From: Pseudomonas baltica
GTDB taxonomy: Bacteria > Pseudomonadota > Gammaproteobacteria > Pseudomonadales > Pseudomonadaceae
Direction: 5' to 3'
Assembly: GCF_014235765.1 (NCBI RefSeq)
Contig: NZ_JACMYH010000001.1
Span: 1,116,001 to 1,180,000 of the forward strand
DNA: 64,000 bases
Shown: positions 1 to 9,738 of the stretch, one piece after another
Position numbering within the stretch: the first letter of the stretch is position 1
Layout of the letters: each line of letters starts with the position of its first letter
The notes under the pieces: model-generated
Told to the model about the DNA's origin: nothing
The model's database searches: none
The model's input: the letters and a program-made list of their open reading frames with translations, nothing else
Translations under genes and position numbers: made by a program

Positions 1-1152
1 GCTCTCGCTCAGGCCCAGCTCGGTCAGCACGGCCTGGGTATGCTGCCCCAGGCTGGGCCCCTGCCAATTGACCACACCCGGCGTGGCGGAGAGCTTGGGC
101 ACGATGCCGGGCATTTTCGTTGCCACGCCACCGGGCAGCTGCGCATCGAGAATCATGCCGCGGGCCTGATAATGCGGGTCGGCGACGATATCAGCGACCG
201 AGTAGATACGCCCGGCAGGCACCTCGGCGCTTTCCAGTGCCTGCAACACATCCTCGATAGGGCGCTGGGCGCTCCAGGCGCTGATGGCGCCATCGAGCAG
301 GTCGCTCTGCGCAGCTCGGCCATCGTTGTGAGCGAACGCCGGGTCATCGCCCAGATCGGCTCGACCGATGGCGTTCATCAGGCGCTTGAAAATGGGATCG
401 CTGTTGCCCGCGATCACCACATAACCGCCATCGGCAGTGGGATAGGTATTGGACGGGGCGATACCGGGCAAAGCGCCGCCGCTGCGCTCGCGCACATGGC
501 CGAGCATGGCGTACTCGGGCACCAGGCTTTCCATCACGTTGAAGACGCTTTCGGCCAGGGAGACATCGACCACCTGACCGTCACCCTGACCGGTCTTGAC
601 CCGCAGCAACGACATCAGCGCGCCCATCACCGCATGCATGGACGCCAGCGAATCACCCAGGCTGACCCCCACCCGTGCCGGCGGTGAGTCCGGGTGGCCG
701 GTGGTGTAGCGAATGCCGCCCATGGCCTCGCCGATCGCGCCGAAACCTGGCCGGTCGCGGTAAGGGCCGGACTGGCCATAGCCGGAGATGCGCACCAGCG
801 TCAGCTTGGGGTTCAGCGCATGCAAGACGTCCCAGCCCAGGCCGAGTTTCTCCAGGGCGCCGGGACGTAGGTTCTCGATCAGTACGTCGGCGCTTTCGGC
901 CAGTTGCTTGACGATCTCGATGCCTTCGGCAGACTTGAGGTTCAGCGCCAGAGATTTCTTGTTGCGCGATTGCAGGTACCACCACAACGAAGTGCCTTCG
1001 TGGAGTTTTCGCCACTTGCGAAGGGGGTCGCCCTGCCCCAGGGTTTCGATCTTGATCACCTCGGCACCGAACTCGCCCATCATGCGCGCAGCGAACGGCG
1101 CAGCGATGAGGGTTCCGATCTCGATGACACGGATTCCGCTAAGAGCAGTCAT
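1..1152 (-). CDS. CaiB/BaiF family CoA-transferase (3' end outside window)
   Basis: Reading the minus strand from an ATG at 1152 gives 384 uninterrupted codons that run off the left edge, so the C-terminus is missing. The protein opens MTALSGIRVIEIGTLIAAPF and continues with GEFGAEVIKIE and ENLRPGALEKLGLG, typical of family III CoA-transferases. Asp in the DSLASMHAVMGAL segment is the usual catalytic position. These cytoplasmic enzymes move CoA between carboxylic acids; the substrate cannot be read from sequence. A GAGG Shine-Dalgarno lies 7 nt before the start. The family length is about 400 residues, so only a short tail is missing. It is preceded by an ABC exporter on the same strand. Confidence 0.9.
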   Translation of the reverse strand, partial: MTALSGIRVIEIGTLIAAPFAARMMGEFGAEVIKIETLGQGDPLRKWRKLHEGTSLWWYLQSRNKKSLALNLKSAEGIEIVKQLAESADVLIENLRPGALEKLGLGWDVLHALNPKLTLVRISGYGQSGPYRDRPGFGAIGEAMGGIRYTTGHPDSPPARVGVSLGDSLASMHAVMGALMSLLRVKTGQGDGQVVDVSLAESVFNVMESLVPEYAMLGHVRERSGGALPGIAPSNTYPTADGGYVVIAGNSDPIFKRLMNAIGRADLGDDPAFAHNDGRAAQSDLLDGAISAWSAQRPIEDVLQALESAEVPAGRIYSVADIVADPHYQARGMILDAQLPGGVATKMPGIVPKLSATPGVVNWQGPSLGQHTQAVLTELGLSES

Positions 1153-1220
1153 GGGGCAGCCTCGATGTCTGTTGAAAAAAGGATGATCTGCGACGCGGCG
1201 CAGGAGACATGGCGCGCCAC

Positions 1221-3080
1221 TCAGTCCTGATTGACGCCCTCGGTCAGTTGCTGGTCCTCGCCGAGGAAACCGCCGCTCTGGTGCTGCCACAGCCGTGCAT
1301 AGATACCGTTTTTCGCCAGCAGCTGGGCATGGGTGCCCTGTTCGAGAATGCGCCCCTGGTCCATGACGATGAGCCGGTCCATGGCGGCGATGGTCGACAG
1401 GCGGTGGGCAATGGCGATCACGGTCTTGCCCTGCATCATGTGATCGAGGCTTTCCTGGATGGCCACTTCGACTTCCGAGTCCAGCGCGCTGGTGGCCTCG
1501 TCGAGCAACAGGATCGGCGCGTTCTTGAGCATCACCCGTGCAATCGCCACGCGTTGGCGCTGGCCGCCGGACAGTTTGATGCCCCGCTCGCCTACCAAGG
1601 TGTCGTAGCCACTGTGGCCCTGGCGGTCGCTCAGCTGGCTGATGAACTCATCGGCCTGGGCGCTGGCGGCCGCACTGCGCACCTGCTCGTCGGTGGCATC
1701 GGGACGCCCATAGGCGATGTTGTCGCGAATGGAGCGGTGCAGCAGCGAGGTGTCCTGGGTCACCATGCCGATGGCGCTGCGCAGGCTGTCCTGGGTTACA
1801 TGGGCGATGTTCTGCCCATCGATGCGGATCTCGCCACTGTCGACATCGTAAAAACGCAGCAGCAGGTTGATCAGCGTCGATTTGCCCGCACCCGAGCGCC
1901 CGACCAGGCCGATCTTCTCGCCCGGGCGGATGTCCAGGCTCAAACCGTCGAGCACCTGGCGTTCGCCGTTGTAGTTGAAGCTCACGTTGTCGAACGTCAC
2001 CGCCCCGCCGGAAGTCGTCAGAGCACCTGCGTCGGGCGCGTCCTGCACCTTCGCCCCACGGGTCAGCGTGCCCATGCCATCCTGCAGCGTGCCGATGTTT
2101 TCGAACAACGAGGTCATCTGCCACATGATCCAGTGCGACATGCCGTTGATACGCAGCGCCATGGCAGTGATCGCCGCGACGGCGCCGGTCCCGATCTCGC
2201 CCAGGTGCCACAGCCACAGCGCGTAGCCACCGGCCGCCATCAGCAGGCCGACCACCAGCGCCTGGTTGACGATCTCGAACTGGCTGACCAGACGCATCTG
2301 GCGGAAGCCGGTGTTCTTGAAGTCTTCCATGGCCGCACGGGCGAAGTGCGCCTCGCGGTTGGAGTGAGAGAACAGCTTGACCGTGGCGATGTTGGTGTAG
2401 GCATCGGAAATGCGTCCGGTCATCGACGAACGGGCGTGGGCCTGCTCTTGCCCGACCTTGCCCAGGCGTGGCACGAAATACAGCATGGCCAGGCCGAACA
2501 GCACCAGCCAGGCCACGAACGGCAGCATCAGCTTGGGTGCGAAACCACCGGCCAGAGCGATGATGGCGATGAAATACACGCCGATGCCCGGCAGGATCTC
2601 GATCAGGGTGAACAGCACGTCGCGCACGGCCAGGGCGGTCTGCATCACCTTGGTGGTGACCCGCCCGGAAAATTCGTCGGAGAAGAACGACAGGCTTTGC
2701 CGCAGCATCAGCCGGTGGAAGTCCCAACGCAGCCTGAGCGGCAGGTTGATCGCCAGAATCTGGTGCTGGACCATGGTGCGCAAGGCGACCAGGGCGATGC
2801 TGCCCACCATCACCAGGCCCATGCCCCACAACACGCGGCTTTCCTGGGCAGCGGCATCGCCGCCCTGCTGCCAGGTGGTGAGCAGGTCGACGACCTGGCC
2901 AAGAAAGGAAAACAGCCAGGCTTCATAGACCGACACCGCAGCGCTGAGCACCGCAAATGCCAGGATATAGCCGCGCGCACCGCGCGTGCAGGCCCAGAGA
3001 AAACGGGCCAGGCCATCGGGTGGCGGCGGTACTTCATCGGGTGGGAAAGGGTCGAGCCTTCGTTCGAATGCACGAAGCAT
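1221..3080 (-). CDS. MsbA-like ABC exporter, fused permease and ATPase
   Basis: A 619-residue half-transporter of the ABC-B type. The N-terminal half (about residues 30-330) holds a six-helix export domain. The C-terminal half is the nucleotide-binding domain, with Walker A GRSGAGKST near residue 395, signature LSGGQRQR near 505, Walker B ILLLDEATSALD near 522 and the H-loop IAHRLST near 560. It probably dimerises in the inner membrane and exports a hydrophobic compound or drug; the cargo is unknown. The start MLRAFERRLD at 3080 is chosen because GGAG sits 6 nt upstream; a longer reading to 3179 exists but has no ribosome site. It stands alone between azlD and the CoA-transferase. Confidence 0.9.
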   Translation of the reverse strand: MLRAFERRLDPFPPDEVPPPPDGLARFLWACTRGARGYILAFAVLSAAVSVYEAWLFSFLGQVVDLLTTWQQGGDAAAQESRVLWGMGLVMVGSIALVALRTMVQHQILAINLPLRLRWDFHRLMLRQSLSFFSDEFSGRVTTKVMQTALAVRDVLFTLIEILPGIGVYFIAIIALAGGFAPKLMLPFVAWLVLFGLAMLYFVPRLGKVGQEQAHARSSMTGRISDAYTNIATVKLFSHSNREAHFARAAMEDFKNTGFRQMRLVSQFEIVNQALVVGLLMAAGGYALWLWHLGEIGTGAVAAITAMALRINGMSHWIMWQMTSLFENIGTLQDGMGTLTRGAKVQDAPDAGALTTSGGAVTFDNVSFNYNGERQVLDGLSLDIRPGEKIGLVGRSGAGKSTLINLLLRFYDVDSGEIRIDGQNIAHVTQDSLRSAIGMVTQDTSLLHRSIRDNIAYGRPDATDEQVRSAAASAQADEFISQLSDRQGHSGYDTLVGERGIKLSGGQRQRVAIARVMLKNAPILLLDEATSALDSEVEVAIQESLDHMMQGKTVIAIAHRLSTIAAMDRLIVMDQGRILEQGTHAQLLAKNGIYARLWQHQSGGFLGEDQQLTEGVNQD

Positions 3081-3200
3081 GGGGGTCTCCATCGGAATCA
3101 AGTGGCGCAGATTCTGCCACTTAATGGCGCACTCGTGGGTCGCGATGGGCGGCTTTGCGAAGAACGGTGCATTCGGCAAGCGCGCGCGGGGTGCAATCCA

Positions 3201-3527
3201 CTAGCTCGCCAGGGCCTTCAATCCCCAGAGCACGGCCATTCCGACGGCCAGGGTCAGCACCGTGCTCTTGAACTTCCAGGCGACCACCGCGGCTGCGATC
3301 GCCGCCGGAATCTGCGGATTGTCCAGCACCGGTGCACCCTGTCCGTTCGGGTAGATCACCGCCGGCAGCACCAGCGCGGCGAGGACGCTGGCTGGCACGT
3401 AGCGCAAGGCGCGACTGAGCAGCTCGGGCATGCGCCAGCGGCCGTGCAGCTCGACGAAGCACAGACGCATGGCGAAGGTTCCCACGCCTACGGCAACGAA
3501 CAGCGCCCACAGGCCCAGGTCGCTCAC
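3201..3527 (-). CDS. azlD: AzlD family branched-chain amino acid export subunit
   Basis: A 108-residue, very hydrophobic protein (MSDLGLWALFVAVGVGTFAM at the N-terminus) with about four membrane helices and the PASVLAALVLPA segment usual in AzlD. It starts with GTG at 3527, which overlaps the TGA of azlC (GTGA), with GAGGAG 8 nt upstream; this explains why the reading frame has no usable ATG. AzlD is the small partner of AzlC in a two-component permease that exports branched-chain amino acids or similar compounds. Coupling by stop/start overlap suggests stoichiometric translation with AzlC. Confidence 0.88.
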   Translation of the reverse strand: MSDLGLWALFVAVGVGTFAMRLCFVELHGRWRMPELLSRALRYVPASVLAALVLPAVIYPNGQGAPVLDNPQIPAAIAAAVVAWKFKSTVLTLAVGMAVLWGLKALAS

Positions 3528-4261
3528 GAGGCTCGCTCCTCGGGGTCGGCGCCAGCGCGCGAGGCGACCCGGTCGCGCCAGGTTTCGATGGCGAGGCCCG
3601 CAGCGATGCCACCCACCGCAGCGATGACCAGTCCAAGGTTGTAAGGCAGGTTCACCGCCAGCACGGCGAGCACCCCGCCTACCACGGCCGCGCCCAAGGT
3701 CGCCGGGCTGCGGATGCCAGGCACCAGCAGCGCCAGGAAGGACAAGGGTATGGCGAAGCTCAACGACCAGCTCTGCGGGATGCTCGCGCCCAGGTACACG
3801 CCTGCCAGTACCGACACCTGCCACGCCAGCCACATGCCCACTGCGGTGCCAGCGTAGTAATGGTGAGCATGGCGGCCCAGTTCGCCGCTGTCGAACTTCA
3901 GCGTGCACAGCGCGTAGGCCTGGTCCGACAGCAAATAGCACAGCGGCCAGGTCCAGCGGCGTGGCAAACCGTGAAAATGCGGCGCCAGCGACGCGCTGTA
4001 CATGATGAAGCGCAGGTTGATGATCAGTGCCGTAGCGACGATCGCCACGGGCAGGACACCGACGTGCAGCAGCTGCAACGCGACCATCTGCGCTGAACCC
4101 GAGTAGAAGAGCAACGTCATGCCGATACTGGTGCCCGGCGACAGACCCAGTTCGACCGCCATCACCCCAGTGACCAGGCCGAACGGAATCACCCCAGGGG
4201 TCAACGGCAGCAGTGCACGGATGCCCTGGATGAACGCTTGGCTTGCACTCGGGAAAGGCAT
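3524..4261 (-). CDS. azlC: AzlC family branched-chain amino acid export permease
   Basis: A 245-residue inner-membrane protein. The N-terminal part ALLPLTPGVIPFGLVTGVMA is the AzlC family hallmark (G-x-x-P-F-G-x-x-x-G), followed by MTLLFYSGSAQMVALQLL. Several further hydrophobic helices continue to the C-terminus. It forms an exporter with the overlapping azlD gene. A GAGGAA site lies 5 nt before the ATG at 4261. Substrate is inferred from the family (branched-chain amino acids or azaleucine), not from sequence. Confidence 0.9.
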   Translation of the reverse strand: MPFPSASQAFIQGIRALLPLTPGVIPFGLVTGVMAVELGLSPGTSIGMTLLFYSGSAQMVALQLLHVGVLPVAIVATALIINLRFIMYSASLAPHFHGLPRRWTWPLCYLLSDQAYALCTLKFDSGELGRHAHHYYAGTAVGMWLAWQVSVLAGVYLGASIPQSWSLSFAIPLSFLALLVPGIRSPATLGAAVVGGVLAVLAVNLPYNLGLVIAAVGGIAAGLAIETWRDRVASRAGADPEERAS

Positions 4262-4293
4262 TCAGGTTCCTCGGCTGGGTGTGATCTCTGGCC

Positions 4294-6117
4294 TCAGCAA
4301 GACACTTCGCTTGCGGCCTCTGCGACGGCAGCGGCACCGCCTTCGTGCTCGATCCACTCGATCAGTCGTTCGCTGGCCATCGGCGGAGCAATGAAGTAAC
4401 CCTGCCCCTCGTCGCAACCCCAGCCTTTCACTGCGTCGAAACTGGCCTGGTTCTCGATGCCTTCGGCCACCACCTTGTAGCCCAGACGCTGCGCCAGATC
4501 AATGAGTGTGGTGACCAGGCGACGATCCTTTTCCTGGCTTTCGATGTCCTTGAGCAGCGAACGGTCGAGCTTTACCGAGGTGGCAGGCAGTTCGCGCAGG
4601 TAGGTCCAGTTACTGTAGCCGGTGCCGAAGTCATCGATGGATATCTCGATGCCCAGCGCACGCAGGCGTGTCAGCTGGTTCCGGCATTCGGCCGGGTTCT
4701 TGATCAACGCGCCTTCGGTGAACTCGATCTCCAGGGTCGCAGCCTCGACGCCATAGCGTTCCAGGGTCTGGATCAGCCGGTCGGTGAAAGCCGGCCCCTC
4801 CAGATCGCAAGGGCTGATATTGATCGCGACCTTGAAGTCGTAGCCTGCATCCCGCCAATGCCGGGTCTGCTTGATGGCGGCCTCGACCACCCAGACGCTC
4901 AGCAGCCGGATCAGGTCGGTCTTCTCCGCCAGCGGGATGAATTCGTCCGGTCCTATCGGCCCCAAAGTCGGGTGGGTCCAACGCAACAGCGCCTCGACCG
5001 CGCAGCAGCGTCCGCTGGCGAAGTCGATGCGTGGCTGGAACACCAGGCCCAGTTGCTCGGACTCCTCCAGGGCGTACGACAATGAACTGAGCAGCACGAA
5101 GGCACGCTGCTGGGCGATGTCCAGTTCGGCCTGGTACCTGGCCCAGCCGATGCCGCGGTCACGCGCGTAATCGGCGGCACTGACCACCAGACGCACCCAG
5201 TCACGGTCGTTGATCGTGTGGCAGTCCAGCTCCAGCGCACCCATGCCGATCTGCGTGCGAATCGGGATCCCGTCATGCTCGACCGGCGTGGAGAAGGCCG
5301 TGGAAAACCTCGCGTACAAGGTCGCCAGGCATTCGTCACGCGGCTTGATGAATGCGAAACGGGTGAGACCGATCCGGTACAGCACGCAGTCGTGGCCGAT
5401 CAAGCCCGCCACCCGACGGCTGATTTCGCTGACCAGACGCTGGGAAAACGAATAGCCCAGCGCCTTGACGATATCGTTGACGAAACTGGGCGAGAGGAAA
5501 TCGACCGCGACCAGCAACGGCTCTTCCCTAGCGCTCAGATGCCGATGGATGTCGTCTTCCAGGCGAATACGGTTCATCAGGCGGGTCGGCCGGTCGATGA
5601 ACGAGTCGGCGCGCAGGTCGTGCAGCCTGTGCACCACCAACTGTGCCAGGTGCCGCAGGCTTTCCCGCTGGCCGGCTGACATCGGCGCACGCGGTCGCTT
5701 GTCGATGACGCACAGACTGCCCAGGGCGTGACCGTCATCGGTCAGCAGCGGCACCCCGGCGTAGTAGCGTATGCCCGGCGGTCCGGTAACCAGCACGTTG
5801 TGTCGAAACCGGGGGTCGTGGTGGGTGTCCGGCACTTCGAAGAAGTCGTCGACCAGAATGGTGTGACCGCAGAAGGACACATCCCGCGGCGTGGATGAAA
5901 CGGTGATGCCGACTTTCGCCCGAAACCACTGCTGCTGTTCTTCGAGAATGGAAATGAGCGCTATCGGCGTGCCGAAGACTTCAGCGGCCAGCGCCACGAT
6001 CCGATCCAGCACATCGTCGTCGACCGCGTCGCGGTAGCAGAGCTCGGCTACGCGGGCAACGCGCTCGCGCTCGTTGGCCGGGAAAGGTGGAGCGAAATGG
6101 GTCATCACGGTATTCAT
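4294..6117 (-). CDS. GAF-GGDEF(degenerate)-EAL c-di-GMP phosphodiesterase
   Basis: About 607 residues with three domains. A GAF domain (about 25-165) contains FGTPIALISILEEQQQWF and DVSFCGHTILVDDFFEVPD. A GGDEF-like domain (about 170-320) has lost its signature: the RxGGDEF position reads RIGLTRF. A complete EAL domain (about 355-600) keeps EALLRW, INISPCDL, EFTEGALI, IDDFGTGYS, KLDRSLL and AEGIEN. It is therefore predicted to hydrolyse c-di-GMP under control of the GAF sensor and not to make it. No membrane segment is seen, so it should be cytoplasmic. ATG at 6117 is preferred; an in-frame GTG at 6147 is possible and neither has a clear ribosome site. Confidence 0.9.
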   Translation of the reverse strand: MNTVMTHFAPPFPANERERVARVAELCYRDAVDDDVLDRIVALAAEVFGTPIALISILEEQQQWFRAKVGITVSSTPRDVSFCGHTILVDDFFEVPDTHHDPRFRHNVLVTGPPGIRYYAGVPLLTDDGHALGSLCVIDKRPRAPMSAGQRESLRHLAQLVVHRLHDLRADSFIDRPTRLMNRIRLEDDIHRHLSAREEPLLVAVDFLSPSFVNDIVKALGYSFSQRLVSEISRRVAGLIGHDCVLYRIGLTRFAFIKPRDECLATLYARFSTAFSTPVEHDGIPIRTQIGMGALELDCHTINDRDWVRLVVSAADYARDRGIGWARYQAELDIAQQRAFVLLSSLSYALEESEQLGLVFQPRIDFASGRCCAVEALLRWTHPTLGPIGPDEFIPLAEKTDLIRLLSVWVVEAAIKQTRHWRDAGYDFKVAINISPCDLEGPAFTDRLIQTLERYGVEAATLEIEFTEGALIKNPAECRNQLTRLRALGIEISIDDFGTGYSNWTYLRELPATSVKLDRSLLKDIESQEKDRRLVTTLIDLAQRLGYKVVAEGIENQASFDAVKGWGCDEGQGYFIAPPMASERLIEWIEHEGGAAAVAEAASEVSC

Positions 6118-6234
6118 TGCCCGATGGTCAGTCGCAAAGGGAGTCACTCAAGACAAGGCTGCATCGTTGTATCGGCAGCCTTGCCAGGAACTGTATACAG
6201 CTTTGCTCCGAGTGCACCACTGCCCTTCGTCTGC

Positions 6235-7875
6235 CTAGACAACCCCGAAGAAAGCCACCTTCTGCGAAAGGCGGTCCGCCAGGCGCGCAAGCTCGGTGCT
6301 GGCGGTCGCGACCTGCTGCGAGCCGGTCGACGACTGCACCGTCGAGCCATGGATGCGCGTGATGTTCTGCGAGACGTCGTCGGCGACCGCGCTCTGCTGC
6401 ACGGACGCGCTGGCGATCTGCGCGTTCATCAGGTTGATCGCACCCACCTGCTCGCTGATCTTGGCCAGGGCCTCCTGCGCACTGCGCGTCTGGGTGACGG
6501 TCTGCCCCACCAGTTCGCAGCTGTTGCGCATGGTCTGCGCAGCCGCCTCGGTGCCCGATTGCAAGGTGCTGATCATCTCGCGGATTTCTTCGGTCGACTG
6601 CTGGGTGCGATTGGCCAGCGAGCGCACTTCGTCGGCGACCACGGCAAAGCCACGGCCGTGCTCGCCGGCGCGGGCGGCCTCGATGGCGGCATTGAGCGCC
6701 AGCAGGTTGGTCTGCGCGGCAATCGAGTTGATCACGTCGATGACCGATTCGATCTTTTCGCTGTGGCGCGACACCTGGTCGACGGTGTCGGTGGTCTGCT
6801 CCAAGGTGAGCGCCAACTGCTCGATGGCCTGCGTGGTGCTGGCCACCAGCCGATTGCCGCTTTCCACTTCGATATCCGCCAGGCGCGACGCATCCGCAGC
6901 CTGGGCAGCGTACCCGGACACTTCGCCCACGGTCGCCGCCATCTGCGTGATGGCGGTGGCCACCTGTTCGGCCTCACGGGTCTGCAGGCGAATATGCGCG
7001 TCGTTGGCGGTGGAGGTCGCCGACAGCTGCGCCGAAGAGTGAGTGACTTCCCGCGCCGCCGTACGCACCTGCTCGATGGTCTCGCGCAAATGGCCCAAGG
7101 CGGTTTGCAATACCCCCATCACGCTACCGGGGTAATCGGTCACGATGGTCTGGTTCAGGTTGCCTGCGGCGAGTTGCTCGATTGCCAGGGCCACTTCGGC
7201 CGGCTCGGCGCCCAGCGTCGACTTGACGAAGCGGATGATCACGATCGACAGCACGATGCTCAGCAGCAGCGCGATACCGGTGGCCACCAGCATCAGCGTG
7301 CTGAACTGGCTGGCGGTAGCCTGCACATCACCCAGCTTGGCCTTGATCGCGGCTTCCTCGTAGTCGATCAGTGCGTTGATGCGCTTGAGCCATTCGCTGT
7401 AGTCATCCGAAGTCTGGCGCAGCAGCAAAGCCTGGGCACCTTGCACATCACCGCCCCGCCGCAGCTCGATGAGCGTGCGGGTCGATTCCAGGGTCTGCCG
7501 CTCGATGCCCTTGATGGCCGCAAGCAACTGACGCTCCTCCCCTGTTACGCCAGCGCTCTGGAACAGCTGCTCCATCGGCGCGGCGGAATCGACATAGTCT
7601 TTTTCCAGCGAGGCCACCTGCGCCAGGTGTTTTTCCAGGTCGCGATCGTTGTCCACCAGCACCGCGTCACGAATGGCGATGGCGCGGTTGTGCACGCTGC
7701 CGCGAAAATTGATGGCGTAACGCTGGATCTTTGCCGCGTTCTCGCTCACGTCGCTCAACGTGGAATCGATGAACGCAACACGCTGGATGCCGATGGCGGT
7801 GATCATTACCAACAAGGCGAGAATGGCCGCAAAGCTCAGGGCTATGCGCGTGGCCAGAGACAAAGGTTTTTTCAT
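6235..7875 (-). CDS. methyl-accepting chemotaxis protein, four-helix-bundle sensor
   Basis: 546 residues. A first membrane helix (about 8-30) is followed by a periplasmic helical domain of about 155 residues resembling the four-helix-bundle ligand domain, a second helix (about 188-211), a HAMP domain, and the cytoplasmic signalling coiled coil. The hairpin tip [20 protein letters not shown] and [15 protein letters not shown] are intact, so it should bind CheA/CheW. There is no NWETF-type C-terminal tail for CheR/CheB. The ligand cannot be deduced. It is upstream of the EAL-domain gene on the same strand with a gap of about 117 nt. Confidence 0.93.
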   Translation of the reverse strand: MKKPLSLATRIALSFAAILALLVMITAIGIQRVAFIDSTLSDVSENAAKIQRYAINFRGSVHNRAIAIRDAVLVDNDRDLEKHLAQVASLEKDYVDSAAPMEQLFQSAGVTGEERQLLAAIKGIERQTLESTRTLIELRRGGDVQGAQALLLRQTSDDYSEWLKRINALIDYEEAAIKAKLGDVQATASQFSTLMLVATGIALLLSIVLSIVIIRFVKSTLGAEPAEVALAIEQLAAGNLNQTIVTDYPGSVMGVLQTALGHLRETIEQVRTAAREVTHSSAQLSATSTANDAHIRLQTREAEQVATAITQMAATVGEVSGYAAQAADASRLADIEVESGNRLVASTTQAIEQLALTLEQTTDTVDQVSRHSEKIESVIDVINSIAAQTNLLALNAAIEAARAGEHGRGFAVVADEVRSLANRTQQSTEEIREMISTLQSGTEAAAQTMRNSCELVGQTVTQTRSAQEALAKISEQVGAINLMNAQIASASVQQSAVADDVSQNITRIHGSTVQSSTGSQQVATASTELARLADRLSQKVAFFGVV

Positions 7876-7999
7876 GGCAGGCTCGAAAGTTCGCCCGATG
7901 AGGACGGAAAAGGCGCGCGATCCGAAGGTGCAGTCGCGCCGAAGCGGCGGACGTTACGGCGCTGCTGGCAAGGAAGCCAATTGGCATTTCGCGGAGCAA

Positions 8000-8018
8000 T
8001 GATAGCTAAACGCTATCA
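8000..8018. promoter_or_regulatory. perfect dyad TGATAG-N7-CTATCA
   Basis: Six-base perfect arms (8000-8005 and 8013-8018) separated by CTAAACG. The shape suits a dimeric repressor such as a TetR-family protein, but no such regulator lies beside it. It is just upstream of the MFS gene remnant, so it may be the operator of the gene before truncation. The role is inferred. Confidence 0.4.
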
Positions 8019-8042
8019 AACTAATCCCGCTGTGGGTTGTAG

Positions 8043-8391
8043 CATTCGGTTGACACGCAAAACGATTGGCGGCTCGCTGTTGGCCATCGTCACAGCGATC
8101 CTGACCCTGGCCGCAAGCGAGTTCAGCATCGTCTATGGCTTCGTCGCCATGGGCCTGTTCGGCGCGGCCTACATCATGTCCTCGGGTGCGTACCTGATCC
8201 AGGGCACTGCACTGCTGCCGGATCGACCCGACCTGGGCCTGGGTTTTCCGTTCCTCTGTCTGGCTCTCGGGCAGACGGCCGGCGCGCCGTTGTTCGGTGC
8301 AGCCATGGGCGCCATGGGTGTCACCGCTGCCCTTTTCGCCTTTGCCCTGCCTGCCTTTCTGGCGATATTTCTCAGGCCCAAAACGCGCTAG
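8043..8391 (+). pseudogene. 3' remnant of an MFS transporter gene
   Basis: An open frame ending at 8391 encodes only the last third of a major facilitator carrier: hydrophobic helices around LLAIVTAILTLAASEFSIVY and GLFGAAYIMSSGAYLIQG, then PDRPDLGLGFPFLCLALGQT and a closing helix. The preceding eight or so helices are absent: upstream sequence in the same frame (about 8001-8045) shows no transporter-like content, and an ordinary chemoreceptor lies beyond. The gene therefore seems to have been truncated at its 5' end by deletion. A dyad, TGATAG-N7-CTATCA at 8000-8018, sits at the junction. Whether a short protein is made is unknown. Confidence 0.7.
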
Positions 8392-8487
8392 CAGAATCTT
8401 CATAAGATTGCGCTGTGGAGCCCGGAACTTACGCCCGATCCGCCCACTCAGTTCTGTACCTGCCTGCCCTCATTCGAGACCACTGCC

Positions 8488-9738
8488 TTGGCCACATCTG
8501 CCACTTCGCGGCGTAACGCGCTGTCTCTCGACGGCCTGAATTTCTTCCTGGCCGATGTCCGTGACGGGCTCGGACCCTATCTGGCAATCTACCTGCTGGC
8601 GGTGCACAAATGGGACCCCGGCAGTATCGGCTTGGTGATGACCCTGGCCGGGCTGGCGGCGCTGCTCACCCAGACTCCCGCCGGCGCCCTGATCGACAAG
8701 ACCCGGCACAAACGTGCGGTGGTGGTGGTTGCCGCCTTGCTGGTTACCGCCAGTTGCGTGGTACTGCCTTTCATTACTTCGTTCGGCCTGGTGGCCGCTA
8801 CCCAGGCGCTCGGCGCCATCGCCGGCTCGGTGTTTGCTCCGGCCATCGCCGCCATCTCCCTGGGCATCACCGGGCCCAAGGCCTTCACCCGGCGTACCGG
8901 CCGCAACGAAACCTACAACCATGCCGGCAACGCCTTCGCCGCCCTGCTGGCGGGCGGGTTTGCCTACCTGTTCGGCCCGGTCGCGGTGTTCTACCTGATG
9001 GCCGCCATGGCCTTGGCCAGCGTACTGGCAGTGAGCTGCGTGAAGGCCGATGCCATCGACCACGACGTCGCCCGTGGGCTGGAGGCACACCATCAGGACG
9101 GTCACGAACAGCCCTCTGGCTTCAAGGTGCTGCTGGGCAACCGCGCGCTGCTGGTGTTCGCGGTGTGCTGCGCGCTGTTCCACCTGGCCAACGCGGCGAT
9201 GCTGCCGCTGGTAAGCCAAAAGCTTTCGCAGATCGACCTGAGCATGGCTACCCCATTGACCTCGGCCTGCATCGTCGCCGCGCAACTGGTGATGGTGCCC
9301 GCCGCCCTGCTGGTGGGTGCGCGTGCCGATCAATGGGGGCGCAAGCCCCTGCTGCTGGCCGGCTTCCTGATCCTGCCGATTCGCGGTGTGCTCTATACGT
9401 TTTCCAATGATCCGTACTGGCTGGTGGGCGTGCAATTGCTCGACGGCATTGGCGCCGGCCTGTTCGGTGCACTGTTTCCGCTGGTGGTCAAAGACCTCAC
9501 CCACGGTACCGGGCGTTTCAACGTCAGCCTGGGCGCCCTGACCACGGCATTCGGCCTGGGCGCTGCGCTGAGCAACGGCCTGGCCGGCCTGGTCGTGCAG
9601 GAGGCCGGCTACAGCGCAGCCTTCCTGACCCTGGCCGGGGTTGCTGCGGTGGCCTTCGTCCTGCTGCTCACTGCCATGCCGGAAACCCTGCGCCGCGCCA
9701 CTGAACAGGATGCCACGCCTTGCCCCACGCCAGCTTGA
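8488..9738 (+). CDS. MFS transporter
   Basis: 416 residues with twelve predicted membrane helices. The loop after helix 2 reads GALIDKTRHKRA, matching the MFS G-x-x-x-D-[RK]-x-x-[RK] signature, and an equivalent GARADQWGRKP lies between helices 8 and 9. The frame begins with TTG at 8488, preceded only by a weak GAGA; no closer ATG fits the expected N-terminus. The 3' end overlaps the next permease gene by 19 nt, so both are probably one transcription unit. Substrate unknown; a drug or metabolite efflux role is the family default. Confidence 0.85.
   Translation: MATSATSRRNALSLDGLNFFLADVRDGLGPYLAIYLLAVHKWDPGSIGLVMTLAGLAALLTQTPAGALIDKTRHKRAVVVVAALLVTASCVVLPFITSFGLVAATQALGAIAGSVFAPAIAAISLGITGPKAFTRRTGRNETYNHAGNAFAALLAGGFAYLFGPVAVFYLMAAMALASVLAVSCVKADAIDHDVARGLEAHHQDGHEQPSGFKVLLGNRALLVFAVCCALFHLANAAMLPLVSQKLSQIDLSMATPLTSACIVAAQLVMVPAALLVGARADQWGRKPLLLAGFLILPIRGVLYTFSNDPYWLVGVQLLDGIGAGLFGALFPLVVKDLTHGTGRFNVSLGALTTAFGLGAALSNGLAGLVVQEAGYSAAFLTLAGVAAVAFVLLLTAMPETLRRATEQDATPCPTPA

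Noticed and set aside
1209..3644. Long plus-strand open frame of about 811 codons
   Set aside because: It is the mirror of the ABC exporter and azl genes, Gln/His/Arg-rich without domains; high GC content gives such frames.
6097..8000. Plus-strand open frame continuing into the MFS remnant
   Set aside because: Up to about 8000 it is antisense to the chemoreceptor; only the part after about 8043 shows transporter helices.
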